Of a DNA stretch of 64,000 nucleotides, positions 1-10,582 are shown piece after piece (positions within the stretch are counted from its first letter, which is position 1; each line of letters begins with the position of its first letter). Source of the stretch: Cladophialophora immunda (Eukaryota > Ascomycota > Eurotiomycetes > Chaetothyriales > Herpotrichiellaceae); the NCBI RefSeq assembly GCF_000835495.1, contig NW_015622541.1, positions 5,890,001 to 5,954,000 of the forward strand. Reading direction: 5' to 3'. The notes under the pieces were generated by a model. The model worked only from the letters and a program-made list of their open reading frames with translations, had not been told where the DNA came from and did no database searches. A program made the translations under genes and the position numbers.

Positions 1-2013
1 CGGCTCACAATTTTTGCACATCCTGTGGTAGCAGTCTGGACACGCGACGTGTAGAGCCCGGATTAGCTTTAAGTTGCATTGGCAGCATTTCCATGCATTA
101 ATTGGGGCATGGTTCGAACTCCCCATGGAACGGGTGGACGCTTGTCTAAGCGCAGTCCTATTGCGAGATGGCCGACTATCCACATGTGCGAGCCCTTCTA
201 CTACCCATTTGATGCTATCGTTTCGGGTTTGAATCGTCGCTGTGTTTAGATCGAACTTGTTTTGATGTGCTTCCTTCGTCGGCTTGGTCGCTTGTGTCGT
301 TGCACCTGGGGAAGAAGAGGGTCTTTTCCGACGAGAAGCGTCGTTGTTCTCAAGCGCTGCGAACCCAACAATCCCAGTTCTTGATCGGAAGTCGATGGAT
401 GTTGAGGAGCCTTCCTGTTGTAAGCCAAAGCCTTGCTCTCCATACAGCCTTTTTGATCTCCCAGCCCTTTCATTGTGACTGTTCTGGGCTTCCTTGGCTG
501 CAGCTTTTCCCGAACTCAACAAGCCTGATGGACTCTTCTGCTCTCCTGATCCTTCGTTTGCCCCGGAAGCGTCGGTTTGTCCTTTATTCGGATCAAAAGT
601 GATCGCAAGCGGTATCGATAACTCCAATGGCGCCACCCGCATTTGTCTTCCAGTCGACTTTTCAATGGCGCGTTGAATTTCTCGAGCAGGTGCGATATAT
701 GTTATATTGGAACCTGGGTGGCCGGCCACAATGTGGCCATACCAATTCCCATCAGCATCCAGTATCCACATGCCACAGCTGCCGAGAAACATAGGCTTCT
801 CAAGCATAACGCAGTATAGTGACAGAAGCTCCCGGCTGCCTTTAAGGCCAATGAGGGTGTGATTTGCTTTCAAAATGCCCTTTATCGTGTGTCCATCCCA
901 GTCAAAGGTGTATATTGGCTTTACACAGTCAAGATCCTTGAGATCATCGACGACCCGGACGGGATGGAAAGCTCCGCTCTCTTCCCGATTACGGATGCCC
1001 AGAAGTTGGGTCCACCGGTCGGTGAGATCGATAAGAGCCCAATCTAACTCATCGGAAGGCGATCCGTCGGAAGACTCTTTTAACCTACCCACTACTTGTA
1101 GGTCGAGAAGCGGTGGTGGAGCAGCCTTTGGCTCGACCTCTGTGAAGATGACGTCCTCTGAAGACTCTCCCTCCGACACATGGTGGGAGTTTGGATGGTC
1201 TGCATGCATGGCTATCGTGCCCCTCATGTCGGACGTACATGTTGGCTCGTCGTCCGAGTCATCAATGATGGAAAATGTTGACTCTGTATCGCACTCTTCA
1301 TCGCCGGCAATGTCCACAGTAGCTGGAGTTGTACTGAGCCGCAAGGCATGTGCTATTGTCAGACCGTAAGGTTTGCCGTCTAGGAGTACTATGCCTCCCA
1401 TGGTCGAGTCAGGAGAGCGAGCTACGCCACTAACGGCGGTCTCGTCTGGTCTCAGGAAGAACAGCGGCATTCCACACCGGAGATTGAGTGGCTCTGATGT
1501 GTAGACCAGTATTTCATTGTCATGAAACGTGGCCATGCGGACAGGCCTTGGTCGATCTCGTAGATGGACGAGTTTGAAACCTGGGTGCTCCTTACGGAAA
1601 CACTCCCAAAAGTCACTTTCTTTGATGGCAATGATGGCCTTGTGGCAATAACCCTTGCTCTGGCAGCTGACCGCGATACAAGGGCGCGCTGTCTCCGGCG
1701 TAGGTCCGAACATGTAACAATCGATGCTGGAAGGCAGGGCCGACTCGGTTTCGCCCTCAAACAGATCGTCTCGGCAGGATAGGCAATTCTTGATGTTGCC
1801 TTCAATAGAGGAGTATGCTGCTAGAGCCGGCCCCTTTACCGCCCAGAAGAAGTATTCTGTGAGCTGAAGCTTTGAGCGATCACGCTTTACCAACGCGGGA
1901 AATGTAAAATCAATTGATTCCAGAGGCTCAGGCCAGGTTTCCTTTGGCTTCAGCAAGTCCCTGAGGCGTGCGGAATGGCGGACCATCGTCGTAGTGACGC
2001 TGTTGGCACTCAT
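1..2013 (-). CDS. Chymotrypsin-fold-like protein with Cys at the nucleophile position and a Cys-rich C-terminal region (3' end beyond window)
   Basis: An unbroken minus-strand frame runs from ATG 2013 to base 1, giving 671 residues with no stop, so the C-terminus lies outside the window. Residues 1-150 form a Cys-containing N-terminal region. Residues about 190-440 resemble the trypsin-like domain of many fungal proteins: GLTIAHAL (His222), ELDWALIDL (Asp324) and GSCGMWILD (Cys413), followed by YGHIVAG. The family normally has GDSGSW at the last site; here Cys replaces the Ser nucleophile, giving the GxCG pattern of chymotrypsin-like cysteine proteases. A low-complexity linker rich in Ser, Lys and Arg follows, then KCCQC, CPDC and CKNC pairs at about 642-669, probably zinc-binding. 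Function is unknown; activity, regulation and a role in signalling or defence are inference. It is divergent from the membrane-anchored gene at 2495. Confidence 0.75.
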   Translation of the reverse strand, partial: MSANSVTTTMVRHSARLRDLLKPKETWPEPLESIDFTFPALVKRDRSKLQLTEYFFWAVKGPALAAYSSIEGNIKNCLSCRDDLFEGETESALPSSIDCYMFGPTPETARPCIAVSCQSKGYCHKAIIAIKESDFWECFRKEHPGFKLVHLRDRPRPVRMATFHDNEILVYTSEPLNLRCGMPLFFLRPDETAVSGVARSPDSTMGGIVLLDGKPYGLTIAHALRLSTTPATVDIAGDEECDTESTFSIIDDSDDEPTCTSDMRGTIAMHADHPNSHHVSEGESSEDVIFTEVEPKAAPPPLLDLQVVGRLKESSDGSPSDELDWALIDLTDRWTQLLGIRNREESGAFHPVRVVDDLKDLDCVKPIYTFDWDGHTIKGILKANHTLIGLKGSRELLSLYCVMLEKPMFLGSCGMWILDADGNWYGHIVAGHPGSNITYIAPAREIQRAIEKSTGRQMRVAPLELSIPLAITFDPNKGQTDASGANEGSGEQKSPSGLLSSGKAAAKEAQNSHNERAGRSKRLYGEQGFGLQQEGSSTSIDFRSRTGIVGFAALENNDASRRKRPSSSPGATTQATKPTKEAHQNKFDLNTATIQTRNDSIKWVVEGLAHVDSRPSRNRTALRQASTRSMGSSNHAPINAWKCCQCNLKLIRALHVACPDCYHRMCKNCEP

Positions 2014-2494
2014 CACGCCTGAATAGCTGACATCGATGGAATTCGAGATATGTTTGCGGTGGGAAACACAAGCAGTTCGCAAACCACCAAGATCACATCT
2101 GAATGCCGATTAACAATGTAGCAGCCGGAAGGACAAAGAAGGAGAAGGGTTGTGCGAATTGTTGTTTCGAGCGATAGACCGGGCTGAGTGGAAGGGCTGA
2201 TCATATCACCCCGCCCAATTTCTATTTGGCCAGTTCCCCAACACAGCCACGTTCGATTCCACCAGTGTGCTGGTCAACCAGCCATCTCGGCAAGGCGGTG
2301 CTCGATCAAATGCTGCCTGTATAAGCCCAGTGTGCACGTGGCTAAATCCAAGAGACTGCTGCACCGCTGGAGTTCTGCCTTGTTCGAGGCTGTTGTTTCT
2401 GAACCCTTCTTGAGCATACCGTACGCCAGTCTCCTTCTGATGGCCAAGATGTACAACTGAGATCTTGCGTAAATTGTTTTCAGTGTTGTGAGAC
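2014..2494. promoter_or_regulatory. Shared upstream region of a divergent gene pair
   Basis: These 481 bases separate the starts of two outward-facing genes, so they should hold both promoters. No TATA-like box, repeat or further reading frame was convincing. Short frames crossing here overlap each other and lack family resemblance. Confidence 0.5.
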
Positions 2495-3529
2495 ATGAAC
2501 ATGTTCACCATATGGAAATCAGACAAGCGCCAATCATCGCTCCAGGAAGCCACAGACCTCGACACACCGCTATTTTCCGAGCTGCTCCTTTCTCTCGAGA
2601 GCCGACAGCGCTTTCTGGAACTTGCCTGGAAGGTCCAACCTCCTAGTCCGTCAAAAGCAGACAACCTCGAGAGATTTGAATTTTACTTCCATCATTACCA
2701 TGAATGCTGCGGGAAGATCTCGTCAGTCATCAAAACATGTTCACATAGGCACGTCTGCCAAACAATCCGAGAACTAAAGGACCGCACACGAGAACAATGT
2801 GAAGAGGCGGTACTGCAATCGCTTCCAGCTGGCTCCACTGCTGCTATGGCGGCCGAGCTGGTTGACTTTACCGGCAAGGCAGCACTTTTCATAGACTTTG
2901 CAGACTGGGATTCGACGGAGTCCCTACCGATATTCTTGTCGCGGAAAATTGCGAGCAAGTCAACGATCAAAGATGAGTTCCGAATGCGCAGATCATTCAA
3001 TGCAAGAGCATTTGCGATGGTCGCAGGTATCAATGTTCAATGGACTCGAAATCTCGCCGAGCATCTCGAGGTAACAGGCGACGATTCAGACATTGCCATC
3101 TTCCACTGTGTCGCCGCACTGGATCTGTATGAGCAATCCGAGTTCAACCAGATGCTACCCGCCGGCTTTGTGGAGGAGACACGGCGCACCTTGGCCCTGA
3201 TGCTTCCGAGCGCAGACCAAAATACGCAGGCATGGTTGGAAAAGCAAAAGCGCAAACGGAAACTGGATCCTCGATGTGGCAGCTGCCCGCACTTGAAAGC
3301 ATCTCAGCGGCACACTCGGGACTTTGACTTCTGGAGGGATCGTATCGTTGTTGCAAAGGAGGTCTTTGACGAGCACCAGCCCAAGGGCATTCTGCAGGTC
3401 TGGCGCGATAACCGAAACCAGGTTCAGTGGTGGACATTCTGGATAGCCATTATCTTGTTCATCTTAACGATCATTGCCTGCGTTGAGGGTGCCCTGCAGG
3501 TGTACAAAGCTTACCGCCCCTCAAGTTAG
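2495..3529 (+). CDS. Hypothetical fungal protein with C-terminal membrane anchor
   Basis: Intronless, 344 residues, ATG 2495 to TAG. The body is mostly helical, with Cys/His-rich spots near residue 70 (HECCGK) and residue 260 (RCGSCPH). Residues about 313-329 (WTFWIAIILFILTIIAC) form one strong hydrophobic helix followed by a short EGALQVYKAY tail; no signal peptide is visible, so a tail-anchored topology is likely. I recall fungus-specific hypothetical proteins with the same WTFW...EGALQVYKAY ending, but no function is known to me. Being divergent from the protease-fold gene suggests possible co-expression; this is inference. Confidence 0.75.
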   Translation: MNMFTIWKSDKRQSSLQEATDLDTPLFSELLLSLESRQRFLELAWKVQPPSPSKADNLERFEFYFHHYHECCGKISSVIKTCSHRHVCQTIRELKDRTREQCEEAVLQSLPAGSTAAMAAELVDFTGKAALFIDFADWDSTESLPIFLSRKIASKSTIKDEFRMRRSFNARAFAMVAGINVQWTRNLAEHLEVTGDDSDIAIFHCVAALDLYEQSEFNQMLPAGFVEETRRTLALMLPSADQNTQAWLEKQKRKRKLDPRCGSCPHLKASQRHTRDFDFWRDRIVVAKEVFDEHQPKGILQVWRDNRNQVQWWTFWIAIILFILTIIACVEGALQVYKAYRPSS

Positions 3530-4571
3530 AGGAGTCGCAAGACCAAGCACTCGCAACCTACGAGAACGCCTGCCCTATATCCTGTTGATAGACGTCTCAG
3601 ACACAGGTAACTCATTCCGGCGGAGTTGACTTGTTGGCTAATAACCTGAGGGAGTATTTAGGTGTTGGACATTCCTTTTGGGGCCCATTCCCAGAGGCTT
3701 TCATGAGATCCTCAGGCCAAGGGCTGAAGGTCGAGTCCTGTTCTAGCCCATGGACAGAGGAGTTCTCGATAAGAGGGTATATTCGTATCTCAAGCCCGAC
3801 ATTGTTGGCAAGAGCTGAATACGAGTACTTAGAGTATTGGGCACCTTTGCCAGTAGGCCATATTGGGCCCAATCATAGGTAGGTTTGTGTGATCCTGGGG
3901 GAGCGAATGCAGGTTTAGTGTATCTGGGATCCTACCGAGTGCGGGGTGTCGAGAAGGGCACTGAGGAGACCGAGACATGGCACCGTCTGGACTACTCTGT
4001 TGGTGGATGTTGCATAGAGTCCACCGACCACACACATCACCGCAGACTCTGTTGGTCCGTCAATCAAGCAGTCCCTTTTCCTCTCGTATATACGCAGACT
4101 CATTATGCGGTTTCCACATTGACTCTTACACGGACGGACCTGTCATGCTACAACCTCGGTCTTCCGGCCGCGCCATTCGTTTGCTGGAGCTACCAAGAAA
4201 TCCTCCAAGCCGGTGCCACGAACTGGCCGTGGACAGCCAACTCACACGAGGAACGGCTCTTAGTGCGCCGACGACCTCCCTGGATGCCGAAGAATCTCTT
4301 TTCTAACCCCAGGAGACAGATCGATTAACGAGATGCAAAGTGGCCCATTGATACCGCGTTGCGGCATTCTTATCTTTTCCAGGGGACACGGCTTTGATCT
4401 CCGTGGGCTCCTAAGCTCGGGTATTACGTTTTTGAATGCCAGATCTTGGAGACATGGGCCGGCCAACCATTACTATCCCCGCATCGCGAACCGAAAACTT
4501 ATATATGAAAAGTGGCCCTGGTACGTACAGGGGGGGGTTTTTTCGGGGGCAGTCTCTCATAACTTCCTGCG
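3530..4571. other. Intergenic, no supportable gene
   Basis: This stretch holds the 3' flank of the anchored-protein gene and the promoter of the transporter. Short overlapping frames on both strands have no recognisable protein character. An unusual homopolymer stretch (eight G, six T, C, five G) lies at 4530-4549, just upstream of the transporter ATG. Confidence 0.5.
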
Positions 4572-6238
4572 ATGGCACACGATAGTCCCCAGATCTCGAT
4601 GAGCCGAGACCCCTCGCCTAGAAGCATCCAGATGAGCCTGGGGGAGACGACAACGTCCATGAAGGAGGCCAAAGTCCAGGATATCAGCATCACCGAGGCG
4701 AATGCTCCGGGGGCGGTTGACCCCGAAACCCCTCCAGACGGGGGTTTGAAGGCGTGGATCGTGGTTTTCGGGTCATTCTTTGCCTTTATGTGCAGTTTCG
4801 GCTGGTTGCAATGTGAGTCTCGATTGCCTTTCTGGGAGAACCTACCCTGCACTCTTCTCGCACCCAATGCCTCTTTTCTACGCGAGTACTTGAGTCTTTT
4901 GGGCTGATTTCCGGATCTCCTGGACAGTACAGGTATCGGCATCTTCCAGGATTATTACCAGAACTATCTGCTCCGTGGACTGTCTCCGAGCACCATTGCC
5001 TGGATTTCGTCCGTCCAGTCCTTCGTGCTGTATATCATGGTAAGTCACCGCATGCCCCCGCCAAAGAGGAAGAGAGAACTCAACCGTTGATGTGTTCGCA
5101 GGGGGGCGTCTCAGGAAAGCTGTATGACAACTACGGACCAAGATGGCCTCTATTGGTCGGGTCCTTTCTCACGGTCTTCGGGATGATGATGACCTCCGTC
5201 TCCAAAGAGTATTATCAGATCTTCCTCTCCCAGAGTATCTGCTGGGCCGTGGGACTCAGTCTCGTTTTCTTCACGAGTATGTCTTACCGCCCCCATGCTT
5301 CCTCCTATACCTTAAGGCACTGACGTTGTCCACAGCCGCAGGTGTCTTGGGGACTTGGTTTAAACTGCGCTATCCCCTGGTCATAGCCATTGCCGTGTGC
5401 GGTTCCAGCCTCGGCGGAGTTATCTTCCCGATCATGATGGACCGTATCACACAGTCTCTGGGCTTTCCGTGGGCAATCAGGATCGCGGCTTTCCTGAGCG
5501 TGGTGCTCTTGGCCATTGTCAATCTCACAGTCAAGGCGCGGACACCGCCACGGCCTCAGCCGCTGCGCATTTCCGAGTTCGCCAAACCTTTCGCGAAGCT
5601 TTCATTCTCGCTGACCGTGTTTGGCACATGCTTGATCTACTTCAGCATACTCTTGCCTTACAACTACGTTGTCGTGCAGGCGAGGCAGGCTGGAATGTCC
5701 TCGAATTTGGTTCAATATCTGGTACCGATCATGAATGCAACAAGGTAAGCCAAACACACACACGCCGGTATTCTTACTACACGGCACGCGTGCTAATAAG
5801 ATTTCCAGTGTACCTGGACGCCTTATACCTGGCTATATCGCTATTCGTTACGGGGGATACAATATTTTCATCATCATCTCGATCATATCAGGCGTCCTGT
5901 GCCTTGCCTTGTGGCTACCGGCAAACTCCAATGCCACGATAGTGACTTTTGCGGCGCTTTACGGAGCTTTCGGCGGCGGGATATTCACCATGGTGTCGTC
6001 GCTCGTCATTTACGACTGCCCTATCCCTGAGTTGGGGGTCCGCTATGGGACCTTTTTCATGACGGTTTCGTTCATGTTGTTGGCGGGGAATCCGGTCGGT
6101 GGAGCCATTGTCTCGCTTGAAGGTGGAGGATATACAGGCTTGAAGATATTTACCGGGGTGACGCTGCTAGCAGGGGTGTCTTTCGTCATCATGGCAAGGT
6201 TGCTGATTACCAACTTCAAACTCAGGGTCGTTGTATAG
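4572..6238 (+). CDS. Monocarboxylate-type MFS transporter (MCT/MCH family)
   Basis: Five exons, 4572-4812, 4933-5039, 5102-5276, 5336-5744 and 5809-6238, join in frame to 453 residues. All four introns have GT-AG ends; the last contains TGCTAATAAG as branch site. The hydrophilic N-terminus ends in PPDGGLKAW, the usual entry to TM1 in fungal MCT-like proteins, followed by GIFQDYYQ and SPSTIAWI in the TM1-TM2 region. The YDNYGPRWPLLVGS loop resembles the MFS motif after TM2. Twelve membrane helices are expected. Known relatives move monocarboxylates, nicotinate-like acids or riboflavin across the plasma membrane; the substrate here cannot be told. The C-terminus is short, directly after TM12. 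Confidence 0.88.
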
Positions 6239-7141
6239 GCGCAAAATATGGGGCGCAGCTGCACATGTTGACCCGAACGTGGAATAAAGACGAAGCTTAG
6301 AGGTTTTCGAGTAAATGAAACAAACTGCCCTAGGCCTCCATGTTGAGAACGAATTGAATACACAGGGCGTTAACTTACACGTACCCCTAGGGCGGCTCAA
6401 CATACCCAGTAGATAACTGGTCTTCGTCAAAACGGGGTACGCCCTCTTTGTTTGTGGCTTTTCCCGAGCACAGCCACGATCGATGTGCTGCCCAATCCAG
6501 CCATATTGGCAGGACAGCGCCCCTTCAATTGCAGCCTGGTACGCGAATGAACGACGGTCCTTCGATCTATCTGAGAACTTCCTAAACGCTACAGCCCTAG
6601 TTTGAATATCTGTGGGTTCTGTGATTGTCGTTTATGCAGGAGTGCAAGCCACAGGAGACTGGGAATTCGGATTGGTATTGGATCATTGATTGTTGCTCTG
6701 GTGATGTTTTGGTTTCTTCCTAGGTCACATGCCAACCATACCATATACCATACCTTCTCTGCTGACGTTGAAGGGTATCTGATGAATGTCTGACTTTATC
6801 GGACCATTGGATTATCTTTGCTCTTGCATCCTTGCGAAGTAATGATCTCGTCCGCCGCTTGTCTGTTTCCCCGACCTCCACAACAAAGTCAAGTCGCAGA
6901 ACGTCTGCGGGTACAAAGGTTCGAACCTATCGGTGCTCTTTGAAAACGAAGAGGAACAAGAAGTCAGGCTCTCTCTTCCGCCACAAGGACACGCAACGAA
7001 GCAAGTGCTCAATCTTAAACCTCCCACTCTGCCTGCTGCATATTCGGCTCGGACACCAGAAGTCTGCGTCTTCTGCCCACCGCGTCTATTTGTCGAAACA
7101 TTCTGAGACATCCTTCGAGTTTGTGTTGAACATTGGCGATG
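6239..7141. other. Convergent 3' flanks, no gene seen
   Basis: This is the region between the stops of the transporter (plus) and the methyltransferase (minus). It contains only short frames of mixed composition. The palindrome-like AGGTTCGAACCT near 6918 resembles a tRNA T-loop, but no cloverleaf can be built around it. Confidence 0.45.
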
Positions 7142-8296
7142 TCATCTTTCCAAAGAGACGATTTTGATCTCCGTGGCCACCGAGTGGAAGAATCCACAGT
7201 ACCGCAAACCGTCAGGAATCTTACACGATACTTCGCAAACTTTAAACTTGAGATCATCTCGACATATAGCTGTGAACTGTGAGAATGTGTCGCTTCGAAT
7301 AGCAGCAGAAATGAGGATGGCCACGTCTGGGAAGTGGTCCTTCAGGACGCCGAGGAGTTCGGCTAGTGGTCGCAGGATGTCGGGGTGGTAAGTAATGTCG
7401 GCGCCAATGACAAGGTCGTAGCGCTTGCCTGACTTCTCTGCTTTATGCAGCAATTCATCAATTCCCGCCCGATCCGTCCAGTCTAGTTGGCGAACTTCCG
7501 GCGATTGACACCCATCAAGAACGCCGTTTTCCTGATTCAACAGAATATTTTTCACCAAACTCTCGCAAACAAGTCCTAAACCATCGGTTGCCAGCACAGA
7601 TGAGGCCTTGAGGTGAGCAGCGCATAGCAAAGAAAGAAGTCCAGTTCCAGCACCCAGTTCGAGGACATGCTTGTTGCCTACACGTTCTGGTTGCTGGGTA
7701 AAGAGATACCACGCTAGATGCAATGCAGCCTCCCACGTACGAAGACCAACATTGTTGCCTCTGGAGAGGAGATTCCTGGCTTCGTTGATGAGGACTGGCC
7801 GGACTCCAGGCTCGTCAAGGGGAAGTGGAGGATAGTACGAGTGAACACGTAGTTGCTGTGCTTCTTCTGTCTGGTCCTGTTGGGGGAGGCTGGAGAGGTA
7901 ACCCATATGCTCCATTAGATGATCTGAGACTTGCTGCAGCGTAATCAGATGTCAGTCGTTCAACGTCGGGAAGGGGGCAGGATGACAAGGACATGGCATG
8001 GGGACGGTCGTCATCAATTGCTTCGGCTCTGTCGGATTTCAGCCTACATCTTCTTCGGGGTCCTTGCAAGAGTCTTCAATCTCTTCAATCAGACGTCGCA
8101 AAATCCTGCCCTGATACCGTGGGGGAGGCAAGTATTTGTTCTGGCTAGAGTCGAAGAAATACCGATACAAGCAGTCTTGCACGTCCGGATTCACCAGGAG
8201 CGCGCCTGGGGGGTAAGTCAAATCATTGATCTGCTGCATGTACTGCCGATAGAACTTGGTCACAATCGGCTCTACTCCGGCTCGAGTGATGTCCAT
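7142..8296 (-). CDS. EFM3: Protein-lysine methyltransferase, EFM3/FAM86 family (eEF2 lysine methylation)
   Basis: Exons 8296-8048 and 7933-7142 give 346 residues, matching the 330-340 typical of the family. The N-terminal helical part (VTKFYRQYMQQIND, YPPGALL, YRYFF) is the FAM86-type extension. The Rossmann SAM-binding motif I, HVLELGAGTGLLSLL, is at about 172-186, and the post-II signature GADITYH follows further on. The open frame continues upstream of 8296 but has no ATG, so Met at 8296 is chosen. The yeast and human relatives trimethylate a lysine of elongation factor 2 in the cytosol; that activity is inferred here by family. The gene is divergent from RPS24, with 431 bp between starts, which fits co-expression with translation genes. 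Confidence 0.85.
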
Positions 8297-8727
8297 CCCG
8301 AAGGGAAGCGGCGGGTCACCGAGTCTGTGTGCGGTGTGTTTTTGTGCAGAATCAAGACCAGAGGGGCTCAAATATCAATGACCCAAAGACGTATGACCCG
8401 AGATACGCGTTCTCTTGCACTGAAACGCACATATGTCTTCCAGTTCGCACATCAGGAGAATGGAAAGAAATTGCAAGTTGGTTTGCATGGTAGTATGTGG
8501 TGGGAAATGGCACTAGCCAAATACAGAGTAGCGCGGCAGGCGCCAAGATTTCGAAATGCCAAGCCCACAATTTTCGGGAAGGAGCGAATCTTTGCTCGAC
8601 ACTGCGGCCTTTCCACAACTGCAGTCAATTTGAGTGTCGAACAAATTCATCTCGACCAGCTCGACAGTTCCATCCTTCACTGTCTCGATTGCGATCCGTC
8701 GACAGACAACCGCAAAGAATCGCAATC
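8297..8727. promoter_or_regulatory. Shared promoter region of EFM3-like gene and RPS24
   Basis: The 431 bp between two divergent ATGs. The part next to RPS24 holds CT-rich tracts such as those around 8600-8700, common in ribosomal-protein promoters and leaders. No specific operator could be assigned. Confidence 0.5.
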
Positions 8728-9222
8728 ATGGCCGACTCACCGGTCACCATCCGAACTCGCAAGTTCATCACCAACCGACTGCTGTCGCGCAAGCAGATGG
8801 TCCTGTAAGGGCGCACACTCCCCAGATCAATTCGCAATGGCATCAATTTTTCAGAGGTCTCAAGCTGACATGTGTATGATTTTCTCTGCTGCAGTGATGT
8901 CCTCCACCCCAACCGCCCCAATGTCTCCAAAGACGACCTCCGCGCCAAACTCGCCGAAGTCTACAAATCCAACAAGGACCAGATCAACGTGTTCGGCATG
9001 CGGACGCAATACGGTGGCGGCAAGTCCACTGGCTTCGCTCTCATCTACGACTCCGTCGAGGCCATGAAGAAATTCGAACCGCACTACAGATTGGTCCGAG
9101 TGGGTCACGCTACCAAGATCGAGAAGGCCAGCAGACAGCAGCGCAAGCAACGCAAGAACCGGTCGAAGGAGTTCAGAGGCACGGCGAAGACAAAGGGTGC
9201 GAAGAAGTCCAAGGACAAATAA
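8728..9222 (+). CDS. RPS24: 40S ribosomal protein S24 (eS24)
   Basis: Exons 8728-8804 and 8895-9222 give 134 residues, the normal length. The protein opens [19 protein letters not shown] and continues after the intron with [37 protein letters not shown] and the basic tail ending KGAKKSKDK, all characteristic of eS24. The 90-base intron begins GTAAGG and ends TGCAG; it interrupts the codon after QMV, a common intron site in fungal RPS24. The protein binds 18S rRNA and is needed for processing of the small-subunit precursor. Strong constitutive expression is expected. Identification is firm. Confidence 0.97.
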
Positions 9223-10582
9223 ACGCGTGCTGGCTTCTGGGTGTGGTGGTTATGTTGGGTGGTGGATGTGGACTGTGGTGCCGGATCGAGGGAGGCAATG
9301 GTTGCTTGTGCTTGTTCATGGACTAGAAAGAAATGACAAAAGCCAGGCCTGCTACTTGTCCCCGAAAGGAGATTTATGGTGGTGTTGAAGCATGGTCAAG
9401 TACGCCCTTTCCCAGATGAAGACAGAGCCGCCTATTGCGTGCAATCTTAGAGGGGGAACCATTTTCTGCATTGAAGTTTGCGGAATGGGCAATGGCGCAA
9501 CGAGATCGACACTGCATTGAAATGATATCAAACTTGTGAAATGCAAAAAGCAACGAGTCACCTTGCCAAACTTCCTACAACCTGCGTGAACTCTGATCAT
9601 ACCTCGTATCGCTGTACCGCACATCGGAGAGATAACCGAAGTCGACAGGGAAATAGAACATGTGGACTAGCTGATAGGTCAGTCAGCGATGGCGACCTTG
9701 AGAATGAGATGACAATAGTATGCCTTTTGTTTTGTTTTGTTTTCTAGCCCACGCTACAGTTTTCAACAATCTGGGTCAGGACACAGGTCGATGGGCAAGC
9801 AGGGTCCTCGTCTATCACAGCATCGCCGTCTGGCTTTCCACCAGCTGGGCCAAGAAAAGCAGGGAGACGGGTAGACAGACAAGTGAGTAAGCACAGTGGC
9901 AGGTAGGTGGTAGGAGGTAATCATACACGGCTCGTGCTCCTTCATAGTTCTGTCTGTCTGGGTCTGCTTCTCCATCGCTCGAACAACTAAACGGACTCTG
10001 TCCCGTGGCGCTGCTCAGTCCATCCCTTCCATACACAGCAGAACGAATACAAAACCCCCGCTCGTGGCATGGCGTACACATCTGGAGAGCACTCATACAT
10101 GAAACCCTTTTCGTAAGACGGCATACTTTTTCTTCCTCCGATCATCATTTCACTGTGCTCGGAACGAGGCCACCAGCTCGAACATTGCAAGCCAAACTGA
10201 ATCGATGACTCGGACCTCCCTTTCCAAAAGCTGTTATCTCCTCTTAGCCCTCTTCCAACCATCTTTTCGGAATCATGAAGTCCAACGGAAAACCGAACAG
10301 AACATGGAGCTGATATTAATTCTACCATCGTGATAGCCCGAAATGTATTGCCGAATCCCCTCGGCTGTGGTGCGGTCCTGTGCTCCTTCTGCGGCATGGA
10401 AACGTGTCCTGTTGCTTATTAGATTTATCTGATTCATATAAAATTGGCAGTATACAGAAAATATATTTTGAACGCGCACAGATTGGTCGAGCAACAAGTT
10501 TTGAGACAGTACAGAGACATTAGACGAGATTTTGGCGCGGGTCAGGAAACGGAAATATGGTATCACAGCACCAGGGTGCTTT
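9223..10582. other. Convergent 3' flanks, no gene seen
   Basis: This is between the stops of RPS24 and the Zn2Cys6 regulator. It includes TTTTGTTTTGTTTTGTTT at 9726-9743, plausibly 3'-UTR sequence of RPS24, and GT/AG-rich patches such as CAGGTAGGTGGTAGGAGG near 9900. Short frames on both strands lack family resemblance. Confidence 0.45.

Noticed and set aside
6910..6925. T-loop-like GGTTCGAAC
   Set aside because: It is a palindrome (AGGTTCGAACCT) with no surrounding cloverleaf.
7931..9067. Plus-strand open frame of 378 codons crossing the EFM3-like first exon and RPS24
   Set aside because: It starts with TTG rather than ATG, is antisense to one conserved gene and out of frame with another, and has no family resemblance.
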